Below, piece after piece: positions 1 to 7,930 of a DNA stretch of 51,681 nucleotides. Each line of letters begins with the position of its first letter. The first letter of the stretch is position 1. The DNA comes from Flavobacterium psychrophilum (GTDB lineage: Bacteria; Bacteroidota; Bacteroidia; Flavobacteriales; Flavobacteriaceae), in contig CAMAQD010000025.1 in the NCBI GenBank assembly GCA_945860385.1, forward strand, positions 1-51,681, written 5' to 3'. Under the pieces are notes generated by a model. That model had not been told where the DNA came from and did not search any database. It saw only the letters and a program-made list of their open reading frames with translations. The position numbers were made by a program, and so were the translations under genes.

Positions 1-194
1 GTATTAATTGTAATACCTCTTTCTTTTTCTTCTGGAGCATTATCAATTTGATCAAATGATTTTGCTTGACAGTAACCAGCATCAGATAACACTTTAGTTA
101 TTGCTGCAGTTAAAGTTGTTTTTCCGTGATCCACGTGCCCAATTGTTCCAATGTTTAAGTGGGGCTTGTTACGGTTAAAGGTTTCTTTTGCCAT
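1..194 (-). CDS. tuf: Elongation factor Tu, N-terminal part (runs off the window)
   Basis: EF-Tu is the GTPase that delivers aminoacyl-tRNA to the ribosome. Only the first 64 codons are inside the window. They start [20 protein letters not shown] and carry the G1 P-loop GHVDHGKT at residues 19-26 and the start of switch I (EKERGITIN). The ATG lies at 194-192. No promoter of the TAnnTTTG type is seen in the 55 bases between this gene and tRNA-Thr(GGT), so it is probably co-transcribed with the tRNAs upstream, as in the tRNA-tufB operon of E. coli (known for that organism, inferred here). Confidence 0.98.
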   Translation of the reverse strand, partial: MAKETFNRNKPHLNIGTIGHVDHGKTTLTAAITKVLSDAGYCQAKSFDQIDNAPEEKERGITIN

Positions 195-249
195 TTTACT
201 TAATTTTTAATCTTAGTTATTATTAGTGTTCAATTTTATACTTTCTTTG

Positions 250-321
250 AGCCAACTACGGGAATTGAACCCGTGACCTCTTCCTTACCAAGGAAGCACT
301 CTACCCCTGAGCTAAGTCGGC
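250..321 (-). tRNA. tRNA-Thr (anticodon GGT)
   Basis: The minus strand folds into a full cloverleaf of 72 nt including the discriminator base. The 7-bp acceptor stem has one G-T pair, the anticodon loop is TTGGTAA with anticodon GGT, and the T arm contains GGTTCAATTCC. No CCA is encoded. It is the last tRNA before tuf. Confidence 0.96.
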
Positions 322-340
322 AGAATCCTTGATTTAAGAG

Positions 341-361
341 TTTAGATTTCTGATTTTAGAT
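341..361. repeat. Heptamer tandem array between two tRNA genes
   Basis: Three 7-bp units follow one another exactly: TTTAGAT, TTCTGAT, TTTAGAT. They lie in the 86-base spacer between tRNA-Thr(GGT) and tRNA-Tyr, which contains no further tRNA. The units belong to the same family as the arrays at 34551-34571 and 34671-34698. Confidence 0.7.
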
Positions 362-407
362 TTTTATAATCTAGAATATAAAATCCTCAACCTAAAATTC
401 ATTCTTG

Positions 408-488
408 TGGGGAGAGCAGGATTCGAACCTGCGAAGTTCACACAGCAGATTTACAGTCTGCCCTCGTTGGCCGCTTGAGTATCTCCCC
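408..488 (-). tRNA. tRNA-Tyr (anticodon GTA)
   Basis: An 81-nt class II tRNA with a long variable arm on the minus strand. The acceptor stem is GGGGAGA/TCTCCCC, the anticodon loop CTGTAAA gives anticodon GTA, and the T arm is GCAGGTTCGAATCCTGC. No CCA is encoded. Confidence 0.96.
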
Positions 489-541
489 CTTTTTTTATCA
501 ATCTATTGCGTAAATAATTTCCAAATTGCGTTGGAAAAAAG

Positions 542-615
542 AGCCGGCGGAGGGACTCGAACCCACGACCTGCTGATTACAAATCAGCTGCTCTAGCCAA
601 CTGAGCTACGCTGGC
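542..615 (-). tRNA. tRNA-Thr (anticodon TGT)
   Basis: A 74-nt cloverleaf on the minus strand. The anticodon loop TTTGTAA gives anticodon TGT, and the T arm is GTGGGTTCGAGTCCC-like. The acceptor stem has one A-C mismatch at pair 4. It is the first gene of the tRNA-Thr, tRNA-Tyr, tRNA-Thr, tuf series. Confidence 0.95.
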
Positions 616-623
616 AATATCAA

Positions 624-652
624 TAAAAAAAGTCCGCTATTTCTAACGGACT
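624..652 (-). terminator. Intrinsic terminator after hpf, at the start of the tRNA operon
   Basis: On the minus strand AGTCCGTTA, a GAAA tetraloop and TAGCGGACT form a 9-bp stem with one T-G pair, followed by seven T. It lies 54 bases after the hpf stop and only 8 bases before tRNA-Thr(TGT). The tRNA promoter lies immediately upstream (654-684), so the two signals are interlocked. Confidence 0.85.
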
Positions 653-653
653 G

Positions 654-684
654 CAAATGTATATCTTTTTGTTTTTTAATCAAA
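654..684 (-). promoter_or_regulatory. Promoter of the tRNA-tuf operon
   Basis: On the minus strand a -33 TTTG (684-681) is followed after 19 bases by the -7 element TACATTTG (661-654), matching the Bacteroidota consensus TTTG-N17-23-TAnnTTTG. The predicted start near 649 falls inside the left arm of the hairpin at 624-652. Confidence 0.75.
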
Positions 685-706
685 ACAAATTTATAAAAAT
701 TTTAGA

Positions 707-1009
707 TTAAATATGTGTATTGATTTTTTCTTTTCTTTTTACCAACAATCGTTCTACAGATTCTGCCGCAAGCTCTATTGCTTCTTCAAAAGTTTTGCAT
801 TGTTTTTTTACCAAAAAATCGTCTCCTGGAACTATTATTTTCATTTCTACGATTTTATTTTCCTTGTCACTTGTCTTTTCAACTTTTAAATAAACGTCAG
901 ATGATACTACTTTGTCGTAATATTTTTCCAATTTCGACATTCTTTCTTGAACAAAATCTACCAACTTTCTGTCAACTGTAAAGTTAACCGCGTGAACATC
1001 TACCTTCAT
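707..1009 (-). CDS. hpf: Ribosome hibernation-promoting factor, short form (HPF/RaiA family)
   Basis: A 100-residue protein of the HPF/RaiA family, which binds the 30S decoding centre and promotes ribosome dimerisation or inactivation in stationary phase. The fold order beta-alpha-beta-beta-beta-alpha is readable: MKVDVHAVNF, the helix VDRKLVDFVQERMSKLEKYY, the strands VYLKVEK and KIVEMKIIVP, and a C-terminal helix that is positively charged at its end (LLVKRKEKI). The length is that of the short form, without the C-terminal dimerisation domain. The gene starts 34 bases after the xerC stop and ends before a strong terminator. Its place next to rpsU, tRNAs and tuf fits a translation role. Confidence 0.93.
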   Translation of the reverse strand: MKVDVHAVNFTVDRKLVDFVQERMSKLEKYYDKVVSSDVYLKVEKTSDKENKIVEMKIIVPGDDFLVKKQCKTFEEAIELAAESVERLLVKRKEKINTHI

Positions 1010-1043
1010 AATCTAATTTTTTAGGGGTTAAAGATTTTTCGAA

Positions 1044-1940
1044 TTATTTTTGATTTCTTGGATGTGCCTCTGCATAAACTTTCTTGAGTTCTGATAAACT
1101 GCTGTGTGTATATATTTGTGTTGACGCCAAACTTGAATGTCCTAATAATTCTTTAACTGAATTTAAATCGGCTCCGTTATTTAGAAGATGGGTCGCAAAC
1201 GTATGTCTTAATATATGTGGACTTTTCTTTACCTTTTCGGAAACAGTACTAAAGTAGGCATTTATTAATCGATAAACAAACGAATCGTTTAACTTTAACC
1301 CTTTTTTAGTGAGAAAAAAATAGTCAGAATCGGTAATCTTCTCTAAATGTGTCCTTTCGTTAAAAAATAAAATTAATTGTTGAGCAACAATTGGCAATAG
1401 CGGAAGGATTCTTTCTTTATTTCTTTTGCCAAGTACTTTTACGGTGTGGTTTGACGTATTGACATTCACCGTTTTAAGATGAATTAATTCTGTCCTTCGA
1501 ATTCCCGTAGTATAAAACAAGTCTATTATAAGTTTATCTCTTATTTCTTCAAAGCCTACTGGATTTTGCATTTGATGCAAAACGGCCTCAAGTTCAATTT
1601 CTGAAAACGGAATTTGAAGTGTTTTTGGAGTTTTTAAAGCTTTGTGTTTCAGCATCGGACTGACTTCTATTTGTTTGGTCTTTAATAGAAATCTATAATA
1701 TGCTTTTAAAGATTGCATCTTTCTATTTACTGAAACATTCGAAATATTATCATCTACAAGCGAAACTATCCAAGTCCTAATTTGGTTGTAGTTGGCGCGG
1801 TCAATATTTTCTTGATCGAATTGATTTTTATTGAACGACTCGAAGAAATTAATGTCATTTAAATACGCATTTACGGTATGAGGAGAATATTTTTTCTCCA
1901 ATTGTAAGTAATCTCTAAATGCGTCCTTATTATTAGTCAT
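1044..1940 (-). CDS. xerC: Tyrosine recombinase XerC/XerD type
   Basis: A 298-residue tyrosine recombinase of normal XerC/D length; the family resolves chromosome dimers at dif with FtsK. The N-terminal SAM-like domain covers about residues 1-90. The catalytic set is complete: R148 (TTGIR), K172, H242 and R245 (HILRH), H268 (LLGHSS) and nucleophile Y277 (QIYTH). It sits alone between rpsU and hpf with no excisionase, att repeat or cargo, so it is read as housekeeping and not a mobile-element integrase. Whether it works as XerC or XerD cannot be settled from one copy. Its promoter lies in the loop of the rpsU terminator (1958-1965), which gives a very short leader. Confidence 0.9.
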   Translation of the reverse strand: MTNNKDAFRDYLQLEKKYSPHTVNAYLNDINFFESFNKNQFDQENIDRANYNQIRTWIVSLVDDNISNVSVNRKMQSLKAYYRFLLKTKQIEVSPMLKHKALKTPKTLQIPFSEIELEAVLHQMQNPVGFEEIRDKLIIDLFYTTGIRRTELIHLKTVNVNTSNHTVKVLGKRNKERILPLLPIVAQQLILFFNERTHLEKITDSDYFFLTKKGLKLNDSFVYRLINAYFSTVSEKVKKSPHILRHTFATHLLNNGADLNSVKELLGHSSLASTQIYTHSSLSELKKVYAEAHPRNQK

Positions 1941-1987
1941 AAAAAAACCGTTAGTATCAAAGGTATTAAACTTTAATGACTAACGGT
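1941..1987 (-). terminator. Terminator of rpsU, ending at the xerC start codon
   Basis: Arms ACCGTTAGT (1987-1979) and ACTAACGGT (1955-1947) pair perfectly over 9 bp. A run of seven T follows on the minus strand (1947-1941) and abuts the xerC ATG. The 23-base loop carries the -7 element TACCTTTG of xerC. A T tract follows the stem on the plus strand as well, but no plus-strand gene ends here. Confidence 0.8.
1958..1965 (-). promoter_or_regulatory. -7 promoter element of xerC inside a terminator loop
   Basis: TACCTTTG on the minus strand fits TAnnTTTG. No clear -33 TTTG is seen at the right distance. The predicted start near 1952 leaves a leader of roughly a dozen bases before the xerC ATG at 1940. 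Confidence 0.55.
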
Positions 1988-2012
1988 ACTTTTTTTTTAC
2001 AACAGAAAATAA

Positions 2013-2210
2013 TTAACTATTTTCTATGTTGTCTCTCATATTCTGGATATAAGCCGCTTTTTGAATTTTGGCTCTGTTGGTAACTGATGGTTTTATAAAA
2101 GCAGTACGTGCTCTTAATTGACGAACAGTTCCTGTTTTATCAAATTTTCTTTTATAGCGCTTTAATGCTCTATCGATATTTTCTCCGTCTTTAATTGGTA
2201 TAATTAACAT
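2013..2210 (-). CDS. rpsU: Ribosomal protein bS21
   Basis: A 65-residue bS21 protein of the small ribosomal subunit, starting MLIIPIKDGENIDRALKRYK and rich in Lys and Arg. The frame is open for 14 more codons upstream, but the start chosen here (ATG at 2210-2208) matches the family N-terminus and is preceded at 2219-2226 by a perfect Shine-Dalgarno sequence; the longer form would begin upstream of that site. In Flavobacterium, bS21 with bS18 and bS6 is known to help sequester the anti-Shine-Dalgarno end of 16S rRNA, so this gene probably controls its own translation. Confidence 0.95.
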   Translation of the reverse strand: MLIIPIKDGENIDRALKRYKRKFDKTGTVRQLRARTAFIKPSVTNRAKIQKAAYIQNMRDNIENS

Positions 2211-2218
2211 AATATAGA

Positions 2219-2226
2219 CACCTCCT
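2219..2226 (-). promoter_or_regulatory. Strong Shine-Dalgarno site of rpsU
   Basis: AGGAGGTG on the minus strand is complementary over 8 nt to the 3' end of 16S rRNA (CACCUCCU) and lies 8 bases before the rpsU ATG. The other leaders examined in this window show no comparable site, as expected for a flavobacterium. It decides the start codon. Confidence 0.9.
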
Positions 2227-2239
2227 CTCGTTAAGGCTG

Positions 2240-2247
2240 CAAAAGTA
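2240..2247 (-). promoter_or_regulatory. -7 promoter element of rpsU
   Basis: TACTTTTG on the minus strand matches TAnnTTTG and predicts a start near 2234 and a leader of about 24 nt holding the Shine-Dalgarno site. The -33 region falls in the AATTATG repeat array and has no TTTG. Confidence 0.6.
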
Positions 2248-2252
2248 ATCAA

Positions 2253-2287
2253 AATTATGAATTATGAGTTATGAATTATGAATTATT
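2253..2287. repeat. Heptamer tandem array (AATTATG)5 upstream of rpsU
   Basis: Five contiguous 7-bp units: AATTATG, AATTATG, AGTTATG, AATTATG, AATTATT. The array occupies the region just upstream of the rpsU -7 element, where a -33 element would normally lie. Confidence 0.85.
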
Positions 2288-2336
2288 TTTGAGATTGCAA
2301 ATAATAGACAAAAGATGACAGACAAAAAAGACAATA

Positions 2337-2373
2337 ACAAAAAAGCCAAGTTACATTTTTTTGCGTCTTGGCT
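2337..2373 (-). terminator. Terminator of the acyl-CoA dehydrogenase gene
   Basis: On the minus strand AGCCAAG and CTTGGCT form a 7-bp stem around a 16-base loop, followed by a run of T. It lies 30 bases after the stop at 2403. Confidence 0.75.
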
Positions 2374-2402
2374 CTTTAATAAATTATCTTTACTCTGAAA
2401 TG

Positions 2403-3545
2403 TTATTCTTTCAAGATATTCCTCGAAATTACCAGTTTCTGAATTTCGGTAGTTCCTTCTCCGATAGTACAGAGTTTAGAATCTCTAAAAAATTTCTCTA
2501 CCGGATAATCTTTCGTGTAACCGTAACCACCATGAATTTGAATAGCATCAGTAGAAACTTTGACACAAACTTCGGAAGAATACATTTTGCTCATCGCACC
2601 GAGCGTAGTCATATTGCGATTTTTATTTTTCAAGAAAGCAGCTTTGTGCAACAATAGTTCCGAAGCTTCAATTTCAGTAGCCATATCGGCCAATTTAAAA
2701 GCTATCGCTTGAAACTCGCTAATCGCTTTTCCAAATTGATGTCTTTCTTTCGAATATTTTAAGGAAGCTTCATAAGCTCCTTTTGCAATTCCAAGTGATA
2801 ATGCTCCAATGGAAATTCTTCCACCATCTAATATTTTCATCGATTGAATAAATCCTTGTCCCACATCACCTAATCTATTGGCATCTGGAATTCGGCAATC
2901 ATCAAAGAATAATTCGGCGGTTTCGCTTGCGCGCATTCCTAATTTATTGGCTTTTTTTCCTGAGGTAAATCCTGGCATTCCTTTTTCGAAAACAAAAGCT
3001 GTCATCCCTCTAGAATCGCCTTTATTGCCAGTACGCACAATAACCACAGCAATATCGCCGGAAATTCCGTGTGTAATAAAATTTTTGGAACCATTTACAA
3101 CCCAACTATCTCCATCTTTTACAGCAATGGTGTTCATACCGCCTGCATCAGAACCGGTGTTGTGTTCAGTCAATCCCCAAGCACCTATATGTTCGCCTGT
3201 AGCTAATTTTGGAATCCATTTTTTCTTTTGTTCTTCATTACCAAAAGTCAAAATATGATTCGTACATAATGAATTATGCGCTGCAACCGACAATCCTATA
3301 GATGGATCTACTTTTGAAATTTCCTCAACAACTGCAATATATTCGTGATATCCCAGGCCTGAACCGCCAAGTTCTTCGGGAACTAAAACACCCATAAATC
3401 CCATTTTTCCCATCTTTTTGAATAATGGAATTGGAAATTTTTGAGATTCATCCCACTCCATAATATGTGGTCTAATATATTTTTCCGCAAAATCTCGTGC
3501 AGATTCGGCTATCATTTCTTGTGTTTCACTGTAATCAAAGTCCAT
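2403..3545 (-). CDS. Acyl-CoA dehydrogenase
   Basis: A 380-residue FAD-dependent acyl-CoA dehydrogenase, the enzyme type that introduces the C2-C3 double bond in acyl-CoA beta-oxidation or branched-chain amino-acid breakdown. The N-terminal helical domain ([20 protein letters not shown]), the middle beta domain ([15 protein letters not shown]) and the C-terminal helical domain are in the usual order. The motif IGEGTTEIQ near residue 363 supplies the catalytic Glu of the short/medium-chain type. The exact substrate cannot be read from sequence. It begins 19 bases after the helix-hairpin-helix gene on the same strand, so the two may be co-transcribed. Confidence 0.92.
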   Translation of the reverse strand: MDFDYSETQEMIAESARDFAEKYIRPHIMEWDESQKFPIPLFKKMGKMGFMGVLVPEELGGSGLGYHEYIAVVEEISKVDPSIGLSVAAHNSLCTNHILTFGNEEQKKKWIPKLATGEHIGAWGLTEHNTGSDAGGMNTIAVKDGDSWVVNGSKNFITHGISGDIAVVIVRTGNKGDSRGMTAFVFEKGMPGFTSGKKANKLGMRASETAELFFDDCRIPDANRLGDVGQGFIQSMKILDGGRISIGALSLGIAKGAYEASLKYSKERHQFGKAISEFQAIAFKLADMATEIEASELLLHKAAFLKNKNRNMTTLGAMSKMYSSEVCVKVSTDAIQIHGGYGYTKDYPVEKFFRDSKLCTIGEGTTEIQKLVISRNILKE

Positions 3546-3564
3546 TGTAAAAGGGGTAAGAATT

Positions 3565-4449
3565 TTAAAAGTTCAAATATAAGGCTATAATTTTTGCCTT
3601 TTCAATAGACAAACCTTTAATTTTTGTTAAATCTTCAATATTTTTGATATCACCATTCATACTCCTAAAAGTAACTATATTTCTAGAAATCGGGTATTTA
3701 AAATACGGAAATAAAGAAAGCTCTTTAATAGAAGCATTGTTAATATCAATTTTTTTGACAGTTGGAGAAACACTAATCTTGAAGTGCGTATTCAAATTTT
3801 CGATAACCTCTGGTGACAATCCCCAAACATCATTCATTTGTTCCATCGAGACAAAACCGCCAAGACTTTCTTTAAATTTCAAAATCCGAAGCGAAATTGC
3901 CTCACCTATTCCATATATTTTTATTAAATCTTCTTGAGAAGCTTGATTGATATCTAAGATGACAATTTTCTCTTTTTTGGCGAAAGCCGTATTAGGATAT
4001 TTTTTATAGTCTTTGAACTCCTTTTTGTTCTTTACCCAATCCGGAAACTTGAAATTAGGAGAAATAACATTTAATAAAGAATCGGAAACTTTAGTAACGG
4101 CTTGAAATTCCTTTGGTGAATTCACATATTTATTTTGTTTTCTAAAAGCTAGCAATCTGTCGATTTCAGAAACTGACATTCCGAGTTTGTACCCTTTATA
4201 ATCTGTAATAAAATTGGGATTGAACGGATAAATTTTTGGAACATAATCTAACTTTTCTTGTTTCAAAGAATCGATTTGTGATTGCAGAGAAAGCCACTTT
4301 TCTTTTTCAGGAGATTCTTTAGAAAAAGAACTAAAATCAACAAAAAAATACGTCAATTGAAGTACTATAATGATGGTAAACAATAAAAACACACCTGTCC
4401 GTTGTTGTGTTGAGTAATTAAAAAAAGATTTGATTGTTTCGAAAATCAT
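3565..4449 (-). CDS. Membrane-anchored helix-hairpin-helix (ComEA-like) protein
   Basis: A 294-residue protein with a short cytoplasmic N-terminus ([19 protein letters not shown]), one membrane segment at about residues 18-37 and a soluble part with repeated helix-hairpin-helix modules. Two clear modules begin [20 protein letters not shown] and [15 protein letters not shown] and end at the C-terminus; a weaker one precedes them ([16 protein letters not shown]). Such modules bind DNA non-specifically in ComEA proteins, so a role in DNA uptake or envelope-associated DNA binding is possible but inferred. The frame stays open to a TTG at 4467; the ATG at 4449 is preferred. Confidence 0.82.
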   Translation of the reverse strand: MIFETIKSFFNYSTQQRTGVFLLFTIIIVLQLTYFFVDFSSFSKESPEKEKWLSLQSQIDSLKQEKLDYVPKIYPFNPNFITDYKGYKLGMSVSEIDRLLAFRKQNKYVNSPKEFQAVTKVSDSLLNVISPNFKFPDWVKNKKEFKDYKKYPNTAFAKKEKIVILDINQASQEDLIKIYGIGEAISLRILKFKESLGGFVSMEQMNDVWGLSPEVIENLNTHFKISVSPTVKKIDINNASIKELSLFPYFKYPISRNIVTFRSMNGDIKNIEDLTKIKGLSIEKAKIIALYLNF

Positions 4450-4590
4450 TAAAAGATTATTTTTCAAAGCCTAAAAATATGAAATATTTTATTATCAACC
4501 ACTTTATTGAATGGATAATGTCAATAATCAAAAAAAGGTTAATTTAAAAAAAATACAGTTTTCTATATCCCCTTAACATTAAAAAAACAA

Positions 4591-4598
4591 TATATTTG
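4591..4598 (+). promoter_or_regulatory. -7 promoter element of the APC permease gene
   Basis: TATATTTG matches TAnnTTTG. The predicted start near 4604 gives a leader of about 22 nt before the ATG at 4626. It overlaps the in-frame TTG at 4596, which argues against that TTG as a start. No good -33 TTTG is seen. Confidence 0.55.
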
Positions 4599-4625
4599 AA
4601 AACTATTAATAATAAACGTGAACAT

Positions 4626-6263
4626 ATGTCAATTTGGAAAAGAAAACCATTAGCCCAACTTTTAAACGAGGCTGCTGATTCTGAAAAAGGATTAAAGAAA
4701 ACACTAACCGCTCCTGGATTAGTTGCTCTTGGAATTGGAGCTATTATTGGAGCTGGTTTATTTTCAATAACTGGTTTAGCAGCATCTGCAAATGCTGGTC
4801 CCGCAATAACTATTTCTTTCCTTGTAGCCGCGTTTGGTTGCGTTTTTGCAGGTCTATGCTATGCTGAATTTTCTTCAATGATTCCAGTTGCAGGAAGTGC
4901 TTATACCTATTCATTTGCAACGATGGGCGAATTTGTAGCTTGGATTATTGGTTGGGACTTAGTTTTGGAATATGCCGTTGGAGCTGCAACAGTTTCTATA
5001 AGTTGGTCTCGATATTTTGGCAAATTTTTAGGTGGCTACGGCATTCATATTGATGAAGCTTATATGCTGTCGCCCTTCGAAGGAGGAATCATAAACATTC
5101 CTGCCGTATTAATTGTTATGGTGGTTTCATTCCTTTTAATTAGAGGAACTCAAGAATCATCCTTTGTTAATGGAATCATTGTCTTGCTAAAAGTATCGGT
5201 AGTGATTGTCTTTATTGCAGTGGGATGGCAATACATCAGACCTGAAAATTTCACTCCATATATTCCAGAAAATACGGGAAAATTTGGTGAATTTGGTTTC
5301 TCGGGAATTATCAGAGCGGCAGCCATCGTGTTTTTTGCATATATCGGTTTTGATGCTGTTTCGACAGCAGCTCAGGAAGCTAAAAATCCAAAACGGGATA
5401 TGCCAATCGGAATATTATTGTCCTTAGCTATTTGTACTATTCTTTACATTCTGTTTGCTCACGTAATGACTGGAGTTGTAAATTATCAGGCCTTTGCAGG
5501 AAAGGACGGAATTGCTCCAGTAGCGATTGCTGTTGAAGCTATGGGAACTGCGGGTCCTGACGGAATGATAACTCCAGCCTATCCTTGGCTTAACAATGCT
5601 ATTTTATTAGCTATTTTAGGAGGATATTCTTCTGTTATTTTGGTGATGCTAATGGGACAAAGTAGAGTGTTTTTCTCTATGAGTAAAGACGGTTTGATGC
5701 CAAAAATATTCTCAGAAGTACATCCGAAATTTAGAACTCCAGCTAAAAATAATTTATTATTTATGGTGATTGTGAGTCTTTTTGCAGCATTTGTTCCAGC
5801 AAGGGTTGTTGGAGAAATGACTAGTATCGGAACACTATTTGCCTTTATTTTGGTTTGTATTGGAGTTTTGATAATGCGTAAAAAAATGCCTGATGCTCCA
5901 AGAGCTTTTAGAACGCCTTTAGTTCCTTTTGTGCCAATTGCTGGTGTTGCAGTTTGTCTATTTATGATGGTTTTTTTACCCTTAGACACATGGATTCGAC
6001 TTATTGTTTGGATGATGATTGGGTTCGATTTATACTTGTTTTACGGAATGAAACACAGTAAATTAAATAAAGGTCATTTTAGTTTAAAAAGTTATAAAAC
6101 AGTAGCGGGCTCGGGCTTAGGCATGGTATTAGCATTAATTATTATTGCTTTTGTTCATCATAGCGACCTAGAAATTGACGACCATTTCTTGTTTTATTTT
6201 TCTCTTGCTTTTGCAGCAATACACGCATTAATTTATGCCTATAGTTTTAAAAAAGTGAGATAA
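4626..6263 (+). CDS. APC-family amino-acid permease (cationic amino-acid transporter type)
   Basis: A 545-residue polytopic inner-membrane transporter of the amino acid-polyamine-organocation superfamily. The family signature in the first membrane segment is clear (GIGAIIGAGLFSITG, about residues 39-53), followed by about a dozen hydrophobic segments and a C-terminal extension with two or three more, as in the CAT subfamily. The conserved YAEFSSMIPVAGSAYTY stretch follows. Substrates are probably amino acids; which ones cannot be read. The ATG at 4626 is chosen because a promoter element covers the upstream TTG. It ends at a strong bidirectional terminator. Confidence 0.9.
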   Translation: MSIWKRKPLAQLLNEAADSEKGLKKTLTAPGLVALGIGAIIGAGLFSITGLAASANAGPAITISFLVAAFGCVFAGLCYAEFSSMIPVAGSAYTYSFATMGEFVAWIIGWDLVLEYAVGAATVSISWSRYFGKFLGGYGIHIDEAYMLSPFEGGIINIPAVLIVMVVSFLLIRGTQESSFVNGIIVLLKVSVVIVFIAVGWQYIRPENFTPYIPENTGKFGEFGFSGIIRAAAIVFFAYIGFDAVSTAAQEAKNPKRDMPIGILLSLAICTILYILFAHVMTGVVNYQAFAGKDGIAPVAIAVEAMGTAGPDGMITPAYPWLNNAILLAILGGYSSVILVMLMGQSRVFFSMSKDGLMPKIFSEVHPKFRTPAKNNLLFMVIVSLFAAFVPARVVGEMTSIGTLFAFILVCIGVLIMRKKMPDAPRAFRTPLVPFVPIAGVAVCLFMMVFLPLDTWIRLIVWMMIGFDLYLFYGMKHSKLNKGHFSLKSYKTVAGSGLGMVLALIIIAFVHHSDLEIDDHFLFYFSLAFAAIHALIYAYSFKKVR

Positions 6264-6282
6264 TATCATTTCTTGATTAAAT

Positions 6283-6329
6283 AAAAAAAGGAATTATAAA
6301 GTTTTCATAACTTTATAATTCCTTTTTTT
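6283..6329. terminator. Bidirectional terminator between convergent genes
   Basis: GGAATTATAAAGTT and AACTTTATAATTCC form a perfect 14-bp stem with the 5-base loop TTCAT. Seven A precede and seven T follow, so it can end both the permease gene and the PspC-like gene that converges on it. Confidence 0.92.
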
Positions 6330-6345
6330 ATTTTACAAGTTATCC

Positions 6346-6573
6346 CTACAAATCAAAAACAGAGGTACGTTTACCTCGAATTAAATCTTTCAACCGAATC
6401 CAGAAAGCTAAAGTCAAATAAACACCAAACCACAAACCGGCCGTCACAAAAGTAATGTATATAAAAAATAATCTCACATCAGAAACGCGCATACCCAATC
6501 TATCAGCAAGACGCGAAGAAACATGGAAACCATTTTTTTCGAAAAAATATTTGAGTTGTATGACTGCTCGCAT
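6346..6573 (-). CDS. PspC-domain small membrane protein
   Basis: A 75-residue protein beginning MRAVIQLKYFFEKNGFHVSS. The N-terminal part resembles the PspC domain (SRLADRLGMRVSDVRLFFIY), followed by one strongly hydrophobic segment (FVTAGLWFGVYLTLAFWI) and a basic tail. PspC proteins are associated with envelope stress in other bacteria, but no psp partner is next to it here. The ATG at 6573 is chosen because it begins the conserved domain and starts 20 bases after the DUF2851 stop at 6594, avoiding an overlap. It is the last gene of the porin-exonuclease-DUF2851 series. Confidence 0.78.
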   Translation of the reverse strand: MRAVIQLKYFFEKNGFHVSSRLADRLGMRVSDVRLFFIYITFVTAGLWFGVYLTLAFWIRLKDLIRGKRTSVFDL

Positions 6574-6593
6574 TTTTTGGATTTTGGGTAAAA

Positions 6594-7868
6594 TTAAGAA
6601 ATTTTCTTCAATAATTCCATTCCAATCGCACAATCTAAACAACGACTCTTATTACAATATTCATTTTTAAGTTGCAATAAAGATTGCGTTTCAAAAGCAT
6701 TCTGTACTATTATTCCAAAAGAACTAAACTTATCTATAATCGCATTTTTTTCAGGAGCGACTTCATTTATCAACCGAATTAAATCATCGGAGATTTCCGT
6801 ACCTAAACTTTTTGCATATGCAAATTGGAGCGGAATTATAGTATTTATAATGACCAAATCAATGAATGACTTAGACAATTTCTTTTTCTTTTTCGGACTT
6901 TCTTTATCGAACTGATAGTGAGTTTGCCAATAATCGGAAGCCGACACATCCAAAACTTCATAAATACTTTTCACAGAATTTGATTTGCTAATAATTGAAA
7001 ATAAATTTTGTTGAAGATGGTATAAATTCGCTAATTGCGACAATCGAATTGTTGGAAAATTATCTGGACGATGCTTGAAAAACTGAACTGGTTCAACTAC
7101 TTTTTTCTCGATTTGGTATTTGTGTAATAAATAAAAATACCTGAATTTTAAATCTTTGAAATAATTATCTTCTTTTTCAGCATCTAACAAACCTGCATTT
7201 CCTAAAAGTAAAGCTTCTAAATTTTCGACCTCAAAACTTTCTTTTCTGACAATCGAAAACGGAATGGATTGAGCGATTTGCAAAAAGATTTCGCCATTGG
7301 TATTCAACCCGAAATTTTTAGCCAAAAGGCAAAACAAAACCGATTCCCAATCGTTATTCGTTAGTTTCAATAATTCAAATATCGGATTTGATTTCCGTTC
7401 TAAACGCTCGAAAAACAACCGCTCCTGCCAGTTTTTTAAAGTAAATTCTTTGATTTCTTTGAGTTGCTTTTCACAATAAATCCACGACTTTGGCGCCATC
7501 AAGGATTGATAATTGGCTATTGTTGCAGCATCAACATATTTCTTGAGTTCCACAACTGGAATTTCGACGTTATTGCTTCTAAAAATTTCGGTATCGTGCT
7601 CCCAAACTACGTGTAGAATTACATTTTCGTAGGCTTCGTCTCTTTCGTGATGATGCACGTACCAATCTGAGGATTTAAGATGAATTTCGACATTTCCAGC
7701 CCATTTTTGATTGCCAATTACAATTTGAGCATTGAAAAAATCAGGACCTGCCAATTCTAAATATTGACCAACATTTATTATCGTAATTTCCTCTCCATTG
7801 AAAGTTTTCAAATTCAAAGTGTCGAATTTCTTGAATTTCCATAGGTAATGGAGAAAATCTTCTTTCAT
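6594..7868 (-). CDS. DUF2851 family protein
   Basis: A 424-residue cytoplasmic protein of the DUF2851 family, widespread in Bacteroidota and of unknown function. The typical start MKEDFLHYLWKFKKFDTLNL, the stretch GPDFFNAQI, the motif GNVEIHLKSSDWYVHHHERD and a C-terminal cysteine group (YCNKSRCLDCAIG) are visible. The Cys cluster and the His/Asp-rich motif suggest metal binding or a nuclease-like active site, but this is only inference. It lies 62 bases downstream of the exonuclease gene on the same strand and is followed closely by the PspC-like gene. Confidence 0.85.
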   Translation of the reverse strand: MKEDFLHYLWKFKKFDTLNLKTFNGEEITIINVGQYLELAGPDFFNAQIVIGNQKWAGNVEIHLKSSDWYVHHHERDEAYENVILHVVWEHDTEIFRSNNVEIPVVELKKYVDAATIANYQSLMAPKSWIYCEKQLKEIKEFTLKNWQERLFFERLERKSNPIFELLKLTNNDWESVLFCLLAKNFGLNTNGEIFLQIAQSIPFSIVRKESFEVENLEALLLGNAGLLDAEKEDNYFKDLKFRYFYLLHKYQIEKKVVEPVQFFKHRPDNFPTIRLSQLANLYHLQQNLFSIISKSNSVKSIYEVLDVSASDYWQTHYQFDKESPKKKKKLSKSFIDLVIINTIIPLQFAYAKSLGTEISDDLIRLINEVAPEKNAIIDKFSSFGIIVQNAFETQSLLQLKNEYCNKSRCLDCAIGMELLKKIS

Positions 7869-7930
7869 TTTTAGACTTTTAGATTGAATACTAAAGTAGT
7901 AAAAAAAGGAATAAGTTTACATTTTAAAAA

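Noticed and set aside
322..407. A missing tRNA-Gly between tRNA-Thr and tRNA-Tyr, as in the E. coli tRNA-tufB operon
   Set aside because: The spacer has no tRNA sequence, and I cannot tell whether absence here is unusual for the genus, so it is not reported as a loss.
1044..1940. The tyrosine recombinase as integrase of a mobile element
   Set aside because: It has Xer length and sits between rpsU and hpf, with no excisionase, cargo or att repeats nearby.
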